Assembly (NCBI GenBank): GCA_017979445.1
Contig: CM030706.1
Location: forward strand, 33,675,751-33,739,750
DNA from: Akebia trifoliata
Taxonomy: Eukaryota; Streptophyta; Magnoliopsida; Ranunculales; Lardizabalaceae
Direction: 5' to 3'
Length of the DNA stretch: 64,000 nucleotides
Part shown: positions 22,845 through 33,440 of the stretch, piece by piece
How the letters are laid out: each line of letters opens with the position of its first letter
Position numbering within the stretch: position 1 is the stretch's first letter
Made by a program: the position numbers and the translations under genes
The notes under the pieces: model-generated
Seen by the model: only the letters and a program-made list of their open reading frames with translations
What the model was told of the DNA's origin: nothing
Databases searched by the model: none

Positions 22845-23068
22845 ATTTATATACTAGATGACTAAGGTGAGTCAACTCGATTCTTGGGATTAAAGATTTT
22901 TGCCTAGAGTTGTAAATCTCACCCACATAGGTGAGAGTTGTAACTCCTTTAAAAATGGGAGTTGAGGACCTTCTTGGAGTTAAAACTCCATGGAATTGGC
23001 GAACCAAACAATCAATTAGAATTCTAAGGCGGGAGTTATAACTTCAGCTCCCATTTCCAAACACGCCC

Positions 23069-23235
23069 TAAAGTCCCCCATCAAATCTGGCAATGGGAAC
23101 CTTCCTCCTTTCTTCTCATTAGGGTGGATTATTGCATTGAAATCTCCTGCAACTAATAATTTTTCCTCCAGGTCGATTAGGTTTGTTAATTCAACCCAAA
23201 AGTCCTTATGAAAGAACAGAAACAAGTTTTCTGTA
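23069..23235 (-). pseudogene. LINE endonuclease fragment (N-terminal part)
   Basis: The - strand reads DFWVELTNL, LLVAGDFNAIIHPNEKKGG and LMGDF, the AGDFN catalytic region of L1-type endonucleases, read downward from about 23225. Upstream parts are cut off by the copia 3' LTR at about 23236. The frame resumes at 21212. Confidence 0.7.
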
Positions 23236-23467
23236 AAGTAATCGAAAAACCTACTTGTGTGTTTCTCTAGATCGTAATAAATTCACTTATATGAGTTTAC
23301 AGTGTCAATCATGCTCTTATCTTGAAGGAGTAATTACATGTTCTTTACAAAGCAAAGATTCAAAAAGAATAACTGAATGTTGTCCCACTTCATCCAACTG
23401 TTGTGACATGTTCTCTAACTGAGTTAGTGCGTCCCACTTCATCTAACTGCTGTACATGTTGGCAGCC

Positions 23468-23875
23468 CTATTCAGCTGAATCTATCATCTCAATACTCCC
23501 CTTCAAACGAGACTGGGGTGCAGCCCATATGCCTAGTTTGGTCCGCAAATCACAATGAACATCCTTAGGTAATGGTTTGGTAAATATGCCAGCAACTTGC
23601 TGTCGAGAGGAACAAAAGCAAGCAATTAACAACCCAAGGACAACCTTTTCGCGCGCAAAATGATAGTCAAGTTCAATGTACTTAGTATGTGCGTGAAAAA
23701 CTGGGTTCATTGTCATATAAAGAGCACTAATGTTGTTGCAAAATAAGGTAGCTGGGGAAGGTAGAGGAACATCAATGTCATGAAGAATATAAGTTAGCCA
23801 AGTGAGTTCGACTGTAGCTAAAGCCATGGCTCGATACTCAGCTTCTATGCTAGAACGGGCAATGTTGGTTGTATT
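23468..23875 (-). pseudogene. Copia C RNase H remnant
   Basis: Reads SSIEAEYRAMALATVELTW, then FCNNISALYM (usually CDN), HAHTKYIELDYHF and GIFTKPLPKD, the conserved copia RNase H segments. The upstream reverse transcriptase is missing. Confidence 0.75.
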
Positions 23876-25056
23876 TTAGCACTCCAAGAGATGCAATTTG
23901 AACCAAGGAATGTTTGAGGGCTGAACGAATGGTTTTGGGTTCAATTGAGATGTTGGAATAAACCTAAGCATGGCACAAGTATTTAGGATTGGAACTATGC
24001 CATCCTTAGCACGCGTAGTCATAGCATGAGTGGGAGGAATTTGCTCAGGTAAAGAGCAAATGGCCCCAATTGGTGTACTTGGAGAAAGTTGAGATTGAGT
24101 GATGTTCGGTGAGCCCCCTGAAGTAGAAACTGAAGTGAGAGGTGCAAGTTCGAGTTGGTGAGATGGTGTGCACAATCTGGGAGTATAGTTTGCACCCAAT
24201 TGTTCAACAGGACTTGTACTGTGTGCACTCTATATTTAGAAGGAGGGACAATAAGTTGCTCCATTGAAGAAGATATAATGGTTGATGGTGAGTTATCAAC
24301 ACAGAAAGGATCATGCCATTCTTGGAACGTGGAGATCTCACCATTGTCCTGTTGAGATATGAACAAATCAGCAGGTTTTTGAAAAAGTAGCAAGGGTTCG
24401 TGGAAGACCACGTGTCTTGAGATATAAACCCCACTAGTCGGTAGATGAAGGCAGCGGAATCCTTCGTGCTTGTCGCTATTAACCCAGAAAAATGCATGGT
24501 AAGGATCGAAGATCAAACTTTGTTGCATCATAGTTCCGTAGATATGGAAAACAACACCCAAAAACACGCAAGCAAGAGTAATCAGGGTCTTTCTGGAGAA
24601 GTAATTTTAAGGAGACCTCATTTGTAGGCAAATAGATGGAAGTCGATTAATAAGAAAAACAGCAGTGGAGAAGGCTTCCACCCAAAAACGTTTTGGAACT
24701 GATGCATTAAACATGATGGTGAGTCCCAAATCAATAATATGCCTATGCTTCCCTTTGTCGACTAATTGATCCAAAAACACCTTATCAGTGAACTCGCCAC
24801 CACCATCTGACTGAAAGATTTTAATCTTTTTGTCTAGTTGTTTTTCAACTACCTTTTGGAAGATGGTCAATGATCAGAAAAAATCCGATTTCCTTTTTAA
24901 TGGATAAAACCAGGTATGTCTTGAGAAATCATCAACACAGATCACATAATAACAAAAAACTTGGACAGAATTAATTTGGGCACAAGGGACTTTCAACAAT
25001 GGTTCAAGAGACAAATTTTTGGAATCAAAGGAAGGCAACTTGCTACTCTTACTCAT
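23876..25056 (-). pseudogene. Copia C integrase and linker remnant
   Basis: 24874-25056 reads CVDDFSRHTWFYPLKRKSDF, and 24607-24870 reads FQSDGGGEF and FWVEAFSTAVFLINRLP. 24019-24567 carries the C-terminal region (YHAFFWVNSDKHEGFRCLHL, resembling the usual GYRCL segment) and a low-complexity linker. Stops separate the pieces. Confidence 0.7.
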
Positions 25057-25088
25057 TTCACAACCGCTGCAAAAGGATTTAGACTTAT

Positions 25089-26499
25089 TTAAACTATAAA
25101 CTTTAATAATATCATTGTTTCTAAGAAACTGAAGTCCTTTGTCTTGTGGATGTCCGAATCATTGATGCCACAAGAAATTTCTGCTTCTTCTTTAGGTGAG
25201 ATGTGAAGTTGGTTACCATTTCCTACCATAACTGAATCTGAACCATTGTAGGGGATCATGTTTCGAAGCTTACAATAATCACCAGTCATATGTGCTGTGG
25301 CACCGGTGTATGGAAACCATTCAGAATCTTGAGTGTTAGAGACATACATGGCTGCTAGAGCTTGAGGAACATCTTCAGACTTGAAAGTATGGTTAAAATG
25401 GTTCCAGCAACGTAAAGCCATATGTCCATGTTTTCCACAAATTTGGCACAAGGGAACATCATCATTTTGTTTGACACTCCTTTGTTGTCAATTGGGAGGT
25501 TGATTTTTCGATAATTGATTGACATTATTGGATTGGGTGAGTTGAGGAAAACCCCTCCCTTTTGAGTTAAAGGGATGAATTGATCCTTGAGAGAACTTCC
25601 CCCCTCTTTTGAAAGTTTTGTTCGATCCAATAGATAGTTGTCCAATAAAAGTCATACTGGTACTGGAGTCATTTAGATGGTCTCAATTCCTTAATTCATG
25701 ACTTTGTAACAGTGGAACAACTTCAGTGAATGAAGGAACGGGTGGTTTCAACATTGTGGTGGTAAACGACTCTTACCTTGGTCCAAGGCCATTCAACAAT
25801 CAAAAACTTTATTATGATCTTCTGATTGCATTTAATTCATCACAGACAGATTTAAAATGGTGTAGATAGCCGAAAAAGGTGGATGTTCATTTCTTCAATA
25901 GTTTCAACTGTTGTAGGTGTTTGAATTCCTATGCTTGTGAGTCTTGGGATGCCTTTCTGAGGGCACTCCATACATCTCTGGAGGCAACAAGCCGAACGGC
26001 CAGACCAAGCACTTCTTCTGAGAGTAGAACTCCTTGTTAACTTCACTTTATCTGCATCCCCAAATCACCAGAACCAGATCGAACCACTATCCGACTCTTC
26101 ATCATTAAAGAAGGCCTTTACCACTCTTGAGTTTTCTGCATAAAATCTGAAAGTTTGATTTCTTCCTTGACATCGGCTCAAGCAAGGTAATGAAATTTAG
26201 TCTGGTCTAGGTTGAGGAATTCAAAATTCCTCGAACATTCCAACCGATGCAAGTCATTGGAAAACAATTAATGGATTGACTTGGGTCAAGTCACCCAAAT
26301 TAGACCACTACTTCATTCTCCTTTGAAACTTCCAACATCAGAGCTATTATCCTTGTCATCTGTTGTTAAAGAGCCAACCAAATCTTCATCTTCAGCTCCC
26401 CTCGTGTGATCAGAATCATAGACCAAATCCTTATTGTTCTTGATTGGAGAAGACGGGTTGGATCAATAAGGGAATTGGACTAACCTTTGTTTGATCCAT
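25089..26499 (-). pseudogene. Copia C gag and protease remnant
   Basis: A CCHC knuckle CQICGKHGHMALRC is followed by the protease start SEWFPYTGATAHMTGD, where the catalytic DTGA is YTGA, so the protease is inactive. Upstream gag is readable only in short frames up to a possible ATG near 26499. Confidence 0.65.
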
Positions 26500-26529
26500 T
26501 ATTGCTAACATAGAACCAAATCTCAAAGT

Positions 26530-26965
26530 TGATCTCCTCAACAGTGGAGACTGTGAAGAATCCTCATGATTTGGAATGGAATCACAAACTTCCATTCTCC
26601 CTTAAATTTCAAAAATATCCTTACAAAAAAAAATTACCCTTACTCTTCATCACCTCATGGGAAAGGATAATACTTTCCTATATTTTTCACACTTATACAA
26701 AAGCTCCATGTTTTTTCAAAATTAATGGAGGTAGGATTTCTCCTACTCTACTAGCTAATAATTTAGAATTATGTATATAACTACCAATGATAATAGCTAG
26801 GAAGAAAATTAGGAAAGGATAGGGAAATCTATACTTTTGCAATAGAAGCAATGGTGGATTAATAGAGATCCCATTTCTTCTACGAAGAAATTTTGAATTG
26901 CCCCAATTACATCTCCTTTGATAATCTCCCAAGCTTTTATATAGAAATACCCATAAATTCATTAG
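26530..26965 (-). pseudogene. LINE reverse transcriptase fragment
   Basis: The - strand reads, in shifted frames, FYIKAWEIIKGDVIGAIQNF then KLLASRVGEILPPLI, HGAFV and LSHEVMKS. These match the fingers region of plant L1-type LINE reverse transcriptase (FYKKCW..I, KLLANRL, EQGAFV). Its order relative to the endonuclease at 23.2 kb is wrong for one LINE, so it belongs to a second copy or a rearranged one. Confidence 0.6.
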
Positions 26966-28666
26966 GACTTAAGAGAATTGTTGGCAGGCATGGCTTTGAT
27001 GGGCCTGTATTTAGAAAGATTGTCCTGGAGAAAAGAAGTGTTAGAAAGAACTCTCAGATCAGAAGTATAAATCAACATGAACACAAATAATATCACAAGA
27101 CACAAGATATACGTGGTTCAGTCAAAACGGCAGCCTACATCCATGCGAAAATGACGATTTCACTATGATAACCAAAGAAGAGGATGGTTACAATTTTTCT
27201 CTGCCTCTCGTATATCTCTCTAATTTGGTTAGTTTCATCTCCTTACCCTTTATATACTTAGAGTTACAAAGAGGATAACAGGTCGGATCCAAGTCCAAAC
27301 CAAATGGGTCCAATATAAATAAGTCATACAGGTCATTAGAGGATCATCAAAAGATCCGGGTTGAATTCACCATAACTCTTCATATACAAGAATAGAAGAC
27401 ATAACCCAACAAGCAACAATGTGGGGGTTCCATAATGACAACTATAGTAGTCATCCCTATAGGACCTTCTCAGCAAAGACTGATTCTTAGCTATCCATAT
27501 TTTTCATTTATAGAATTGATTATATGCGGTCGATGTATTATCCCCTCACCTAAGAAATCAAGATTGCGTTTCCAAAATCCGAGATTGGTGCAGTCGACCT
27601 TTGTATCTCTTTAGTACTCACTAGTTATCTTATAGCAGACAATTAACGCGAGCCTAACTAATATCATAACTCATAAGTAAACACTTGTTCACATCGCATC
27701 TAACAGAACTAATAGAAAGGGAAAAGAAATAATAGACTACACTAGTAGTTGAGTGCTCCTTATTGTTCGGATCTCAATCTAGTCTGACCTTCCCAAGCTT
27801 TATGCTGTTGGGGAACTTCTCATGTGTTAATTTGACTAAGGACTGATTTTACTCTTCAGAAACCAAGGATAGGATGATAGCCAAAAGGGGATCCAGTAGG
27901 ATAAGGATTCATCAATGTAAGCATATCTAGGAACTCCTTTTCTACAAGAGCACCCACTGGTTTATGCCTTTCCATTTCGATGGGGAGGGTTGGTCCCAAT
28001 CCCGCGGAATTGGCTTACTTCCATTCTTATTAGCTTAACCAAAGCCCTCGGCCTTTCTTTTCGAAAAGGGGAGAAGGGCCTTTAAGTAGCGGCAACAAAG
28101 GGTGCTGCCGTGATGTCCTTGTTAGTTGATTATCATCAAATAAAATACTATGTGCATCTAATTCTCCTTATTGAATTCTTGGTGCTTCTTACATTTCATT
28201 GACATACCAAGGAATTTGGTATTCTGGTCACCCTCCTTGAATTATCAGATTCTAGATTAATTAATTTCCACTTCCACAATGCCTCGTCTTCCTTAGTGAT
28301 AAGTGGGTTTGTTTAATCTTATTTTTAAACTAATACCAAATGATAATGGACCGGCTTGGAGAGGTTTGACTCGTCCCAGTCGGTCCAACCCAGTGTGCAT
28401 TAATTTGATTTCAATAGGACTCTTGATCCCATCCTTATTTTATACTTACAAGGAATTGAGCAAGCAAATCTCCTTAGATACAATCTTAAATTCTGTTCTT
28501 CTTGTCCTACCATGTTACTTGTGGACTTTATTTCTACTTACGAAACTAATAAAAATATCCATGAAACTATATAATGAATAATTAGTGTAATATATATATA
28601 TATACTAAAGATGATTTACAAGAACAAGAAATCTACAATAATAAATGAATAATTAGTATATATATA
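26966..28666. other. Non-coding stretch with repeat debris
   Basis: No host exon seen. Near 27107-27150 an ACGTGGTTCAGTC...CCTACATCCATG segment resembles one near 31385 (TTACATGGTTTACTTG), suggesting remnants of a shared repeat. A GC-richer block at 27830-28140 may be organellar. A 92-codon open frame at 28303-28581 resembles nothing I recognise. Confidence 0.35.
27830..28140. other. Possible mitochondrial-derived insertion (NUMT)
   Basis: Compositionally unlike its surroundings, with phrases such as AATCCCGCGGAATTGGCTTA and TTCGAAAAGGGGAGAAGGGC that look like plant mitochondrial intergenic DNA. This rests on vocabulary only; a database alignment would be needed. Confidence 0.3.
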
Positions 28667-29021
28667 GGAAAGCGTTCGGAGGCCCTAAAGAGAGTCAAAC
28701 ATTTTTCAAAATAAGGATTAGAAGTTTCGGAATGTGCTGAATTTTTTTGTGAGAATTATCTCTATGGTGAAGAGATCATCCTCACCAAAAATCAGCTTAT
28801 TCTGAAACTTCTAACCCTAGTTTACAAGTAGAAGAATCTTGAACCGTCCGATTTTTGTAATTCACTTTTGATGGGGTTAGGAGTTTTAGAATGGGCCGAT
28901 TTTTGGTGAGGATGATCTCTATCCTCATCAAAAATCTGCCCATTTTGAAACTTCTAACTCATACATTGAAAAAATGTATGGCACAATGTTTGACTCTCTT
29001 TAGGGCCTCTGAACGCCACCC
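28667..29021 (+). mobile_element. Double-hairpin element, copy 11
   Basis: Outer ends GCGTTCGGAGGCCCTAAAGA and the complement TCTTTAGGGCCTCTGAACGC match the subtype of copy 3. The right inner hairpin is shortened (about 28905-28935). Core GAACCGTCCGATTTTTG. TA-rich DNA on both sides. Confidence 0.7.
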
Positions 29022-29029
29022 ATATATGT

Positions 29030-29985
29030 ATAGTAAGGCACGGACTATTGACACCCACTTTTTTGTTTGATATACCCACATATTGCTTTCTCCCACCCAC
29101 TTTATTAGTGGGTGTATGAAGCAAAAACTTGTTTGCTAGTTTCACCCACCGATTTATTTTAAAACAAACAGTAATCTACCAAACCTTTCAATAATTTTCG
29201 ATAAATACATACCGAACATTTTTAAAAAGGTTCGGTAATAACATACTGAATGTTTTTCACATAGGATCTCGTGCAAGCAATTGTTTGGTATGTAATTACC
29301 AATCTAAGAATGATAAATTCGGTAGAAACATAGTAAAAAAATAAGCTATCATTCAGTAGATACATAACAAACAATCCTTCACATGGGGATCCTATGTGAA
29401 AAAGTGCATTCAACATGTACCTACTGATATAGTGTTGATGAGTTCGGTCCTGACTAATCGAACGTAATGGAAATTTTGAAAAGAAAAAAAAATGGATGCA
29501 AACAATAAAGATAAAATCGATTTTTAATATAGTTCATTTGCAAAACGATTAAAAACAATTCCAAGAACAAAAGATGATGAAAATAAATGATAAAACCCAC
29601 TTCCATTTATTAAAATGCTTAATTGTACCAAATAATGATAATAAAAAAATTAATAAATCGGATTTTAATGAATAATTTCCCTACAAATAAATCAAAACAC
29701 GATCGTTTGATGAATCTCTAAAGAAAAATTGGTCGGTTATGTGGATTCGACTGAACTTTGATAGGATTTTTCAATATAGATATTTTCATAAGGTTTGATG
29801 ATATGGTTCAAATCAGTAGAAGGGAAAAGTTGCATTTGTTCGGTGAGTGTTAGGTGGGTGTATGCAATAGAACATAATAAAATCAAAAACGGTATCTACG
29901 AACTTATATATTATTGACATTTAACGTTTAAGTGGATTTGGCAAGCAAAAAAGTGAGTGTAAATGGGGTGTCACTATACTAAATG
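29030..29985. mobile_element. Putative TIR element with internal hairpin
   Basis: The left part GACACCCACTTTTTTGTTTG and the reversed right part TAGTGACACCCC...CACTTTTTTGCTTG are similar inverted ends about 0.95 kb apart. Inside, TTTTTCACATAGGATC and GATCCTATGTGAAAAA form a perfect 16-bp inverted repeat in a larger hairpin (about 29212-29420). No coding region. Ends and superfamily are uncertain. Confidence 0.4.
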
Positions 29986-30554
29986 TTGTGAGTGAGAGGG
30001 ATGCTAACCTAACCAGTGAGGATAGATACAATTTTATAATAGTAAATGTTTCTTTACATAAGCATTTCCAAACAGTCCTTTATACCAAACTGCGCAGCAT
30101 CTAGTTGACTCATTTGGTCATGCCAACTCATTAATTTATGCCCACACACTATTTATTTTACTCGTCAATAGCTTTTTCAAAAATTTGGAATAAAAAAATT
30201 ATACCAAAATTTATGCACCTTTGCATAATGGGCACATCCCAAAATAATATAATATGGAGTCCTGCATGGTGCATGCAGTGCCATGATGTTGGCAGGTACC
30301 CAATCACAAGATTTGGTTCAGTTTTAGTGTGGTTGTCTAAATTCTAATGCACATAGTCAGAATCACATGTTATATTTCTTGTTACTGTTCTAAAACATAA
30401 TAATGTCTAAACCCCTTCTTATACTAAATGCTAACTCTTAACCACTAACTCCCACCAAGGAAAAAATAATAATAATAAATAATAATGTCTAAAATAAATT
30501 AAAAAAAATTAAATATTAATATTATTGTTAAGATTCAGTAAACGTAGTATATAG

Positions 30555-30745
30555 TTAGAATAATGATGAATTCACGCGGTCTTGGTAGGCGGTTGGGTAT
30601 GATGCTGACATGGCAAGGGCATAGAAACGCACATCTTTTCTTGTGTATCCCAATGAAAGTGATCTATGGTTCTGAGCCCTTTTCACGTCAGCCATCTATC
30701 TAACCGCGTACCAAGACCACGTGCATTCATCACGACTCATATATT
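30555..30745. mobile_element. Hairpin MITE
   Basis: Almost the whole unit is palindromic: GATGAATTCACGCGGTCTTGG near the left end pairs with the reversed right end GATGAATGCACGTGGTCTTGG. The pairing continues inward through GCTGACATGG and GCTGACGTGA to AAGGGCNNAGAA. No coding capacity. Confidence 0.65.
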
Positions 30746-30774
30746 TATTCAATTTGCTCACATCCACCTCGGGT

Positions 30775-30870
30775 GGAGTTTTTATTGTAGTTGTGGATAG
30801 CACTATGTAATGTACCTGATAGAGTTTTTGTTGTAGTTGTGGATGGCACTGCGTATGGTATCTGATTCCT
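30775..30870 (+). repeat. 46-bp imperfect tandem duplication
   Basis: GAGTTTTTATTGTAGTTGTG and GAGTTTTTGTTGTAGTTGTG each begin a unit that continues GATRGCACTRYGTAWKGTA and ends in CTGAT. Confidence 0.75.
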
Positions 30871-32523
30871 GATTCGGAGATGCTAAAAAGAGAAAAATGA
30901 ATTCCTCTTTTAAAGAAAATTTTATTATATAATTAATAGGGGAGAAATGAAATTGAAGTCTTATGTAAAGTATCTCTTAGGAAGGTTTTTTTAAGGAAAA
31001 ATCAATTTTATTCAATCACCTTATTCTTGAATTTATTTATTTTTAATGCAAGGATTTTTGGTTGTTTTGATTTGTTTGTAGTTGTGGTAGATTTCTCGAC
31101 TTCCTAGGTATATTGTTGTACTTCATTACCATTTCTTGCCCTTGTGTAAAACTAGCTTTCACTGGTCACGAAAAGATTTTCACTCACGGTGTTGTGTATG
31201 CGAAGTTCACTTGATAATTTGATCAAACATTTATTAGGTATGTCACAAAACAATTATTATGTCACACCTTCAAGATCTTGTTTGACAATGACAATGAAGA
31301 ATAAACTCTAAATAATAGTAGCAAATGAAAAAGGAAAAGGAAACCCAACACAAAAAAAAAATGTAAAAAACACAATCCACAATACAAGAAATTTACATGG
31401 TTTACTTGAAGCTAGGTCCATAGAGGTATGAGCGTTGAAACTTGATTTCACTATAAAGAAAATAGGCAAATCAATACAAGGGAATCACCTCTATTCCTTA
31501 GCTTCACCTTCTGCTTCTCGATCTCAATCTTCTTCAATCTCGCATCTCTTGTTTTCTTTTTTTTCTTTACTCTTTTCTCTAGAAAAAAGTTAGACTTCCA
31601 ACAAAAGAAAACAAACATCTTTTTAGAAGCACCAAATAAGTAGATTACTCACAAGTGTTACAAGCCTAACCCAAACTATCATGGACTGGTCTAAAAAGAA
31701 GCACACTTATACTGATCTTATATATTTTTTGTCATACTTCAACACATAGAAAAGTCAATTTGGGATTTTACAAAATCTCACTTGAACCTTTCACATGAAA
31801 GCCTAAGGTAGATGGTTTTGTGATCTAGGGATGTTGTCAACACAAGTGGGTTCGGGCAATTGCTCAATTCAGAATTCAGGATTTTGTGAAAATTTGAATT
31901 GACTTGTCTATGAGGAAAAAATTTCCTGATCACTTCAAGTCAAAACTCTAGTAGAACCCCCATTAATTTACATGCCTTGACAGTGATGTTGCGAGGATTC
32001 TTTTCCTGGCGTAACACTCCATACCAAATTGGGAAAATTATTTAAAGAACCTTCGCAGAGGGACTTCTTTCTAAATAGTCACTAAGTTTTCAATGGTTGC
32101 TTGGCAGGACATTTAGTAAACTTTTTTCTTTATAAATGGTCCTTGGACTTCATCTCCACATTTCTCACGATTGAACGTCCTAACCATTTGAACTCATCGT
32201 TTTCATCCAAAAATTGGATTTTTCACATCTCAATCGACTTTCGAAAGCTTCATTTCATAAAAAATGATTTAACAAAGAAAAATGAGTCATTTTCAAATGT
32301 TTTTTCAAACATTTTGAAGATGTATGTAAAAAAAACTAGGTTTTTTCACTTTTTTTTCTTAGTTTTTGGATGAAAATCGATCAATAGTAGTTCTTTTGGG
32401 TTGAAATCATTTAAACAAGTTGTTATCTCAAGTTTTTAGTCAATCTTTCCATGTATTTTAGTTGGAAAAACTCGAAAATTGAAATGGGTGGATTTTACAA
32501 GTGTCAAGTTAACCACTTTTTAT

Positions 32524-32690
32524 TTAAAAAGGTGAACTTGACAATAATGAAGTCGAGTTCAATAGAAAATAAAAAGTGGTAAACCCGATAGTAAATAGTG
32601 GTGAGTTTGACAATAAAAAATGTGAACTCGACACTAAATAAAAAAGTGTCAAGTTCGATAGTAAAAATTATAAACTCGACAGTACAGGGA
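32524..32690 (+). repeat. Degenerate short tandem repeat (AACTCGACA)
   Basis: Variants of RAACTYGACARTAA plus an AAAAAGTG spacer recur about six times (GAACTTGACAATAA, GAGTTTGACAATAA, GAACTCGACACTAA, AACTCGACAGTA and others), with some in near-inverted form (GTCAAGTTCGAT). Confidence 0.55.
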
Positions 32691-32947
32691 CCATTAAGAA
32701 AGAAAAAATTTACTAAATATCATGTCAAGCTAACACACAAAACTTATGAACTATTTAAAAAGAAATCCTTCCGCGAGGATCCTTTAAATAATTTTCCCTA
32801 CCAAATTCACTTATATTAGTTACAAAGATTTCAGGTCTTGGGTTTGGGTTGTTGCTTTTTCAATAATTCCTCCATGGAAATGCCACATGTAACCAATAGA
32901 GAGGGTTCCTTCAAAATTTTGAAACAAGTTGCCGCTTCAAGCCTAGA

Positions 32948-32968
32948 AAGAGAGAGAGAGAGAGAGAG
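32948..32968 (+). promoter_or_regulatory. GA microsatellite (GAGA-type site)
   Basis: About ten consecutive GA repeats, roughly 470 bp before the first visible MADS-gene exon. GA-rich tracts are binding sites of plant BASIC PENTACYSTEINE factors, known to bind regulatory DNA of the related gene SEEDSTICK. The functional link here is inference. Confidence 0.45.
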
Positions 32969-33059
32969 TAGAGTTTCTATTTTAATAATTTTTATTAATT
33001 AATACCTCAAGGAAACTTAAAAGGAAAATAAATTTTTTTTACTTTTTTATTTAACTTGT

Positions 33060-33245
33060 ACTAGGATTTTCATTATGCAACTTAAGAGATTCCAACATGC
33101 ATGTAGGAATTGGATGCTCTTGTCAAAAAAATTTATAAAGATCTACTCACCCCTAAGGGTGAAAAGATTCGAACCCGTGACTTATACGAACCTAACACTT
33201 CGATACCATGTTAACCAACCAACTACTCCAAAAGACAGATCTGAT
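33060..33245 (-). mobile_element. SINE, - strand
   Basis: On the - strand GGAGTAGTTGGTTGGTTAA is an A-box-like tRNA segment (about 33211-33230) and GGGTTCGAATC is a near-perfect B box (33166-33176), spaced as in an RNA polymerase III promoter. The body runs downward to a T/A-rich stretch near 33060. Ends uncertain. Confidence 0.55.
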
Positions 33246-33440
33246 GGAGAAAGGAAGAACTCTAAATATAAGAGGGTCAGTCATGGGGCGTAATTAGCCA
33301 AGAGTAGAGGAAAATATACACTCAACAGTTTAAACAAAAAATTATTATAAAAATTTCTTGTATATAACCTTTTTATGAATTATCAATCTTAGAATTTCTT
33401 TCTTTTTTGACTCTTTCTAATGCTTATATTTGAAATGCAG

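Larger units (their letters stand above)
21213..23068. mobile_element. TIR element inside the LINE
   Basis: The left end GGTGTGTTTGGAA (21213-21225) matches the reversed right end GGGCGTGTTTGGAA (23055-23068). The LINE frame is interrupted exactly between these ends. Subterminal GGAGTTRTAACTCC-like motifs occur near both ends. It contains a hAT element (22079-22844) and part of the ~330-bp repeat seen at 7780-8450. No transposase seen. Superfamily not assigned because the target duplication is unclear. Confidence 0.5.
23236..26520 (-). mobile_element. Copia retrotransposon C, internally deleted
   Basis: Degenerate copia on the - strand. Its 3' LTR is probably about 23236-23497, preceded by the purine tract AAGGGGAGTA. 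A matching 5' LTR was not found. gag, zinc knuckle, protease, integrase and RNase H can be read, but reverse transcriptase is absent: the linker (ending FKLHLLEC) runs almost directly into SSIEAEYRAM of RNase H near 23870. The left flank is LINE endonuclease; the right flank is a different LINE region. Confidence 0.75.
29990..33440. other. 3' part of the large MADS-gene intron
   Basis: The least transposon-dense DNA upstream of the MADS exons. It contains a hairpin MITE, a 46-bp tandem duplication, an LTR-like AT-rich block (31200-31800), a degenerate tandem repeat (32524-32690), a GA microsatellite and a SINE. A CCAATCA motif lies at 30300-30306. In AGAMOUS-clade genes the intron at this place holds the main regulatory elements, so this is the likeliest enhancer region. 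No exon was found here. Confidence 0.45.

Noticed and set aside
28303..28581. 92-codon open frame with hydrophobic stretches
   Set aside because: No recognisable family, lies in repeat debris, no supporting neighbours.
33075..33293. 72-codon open frame before the MADS exons
   Set aside because: It overlaps a reversed SINE with A and B boxes; the protein reading is a by-product of the tRNA-like sequence.
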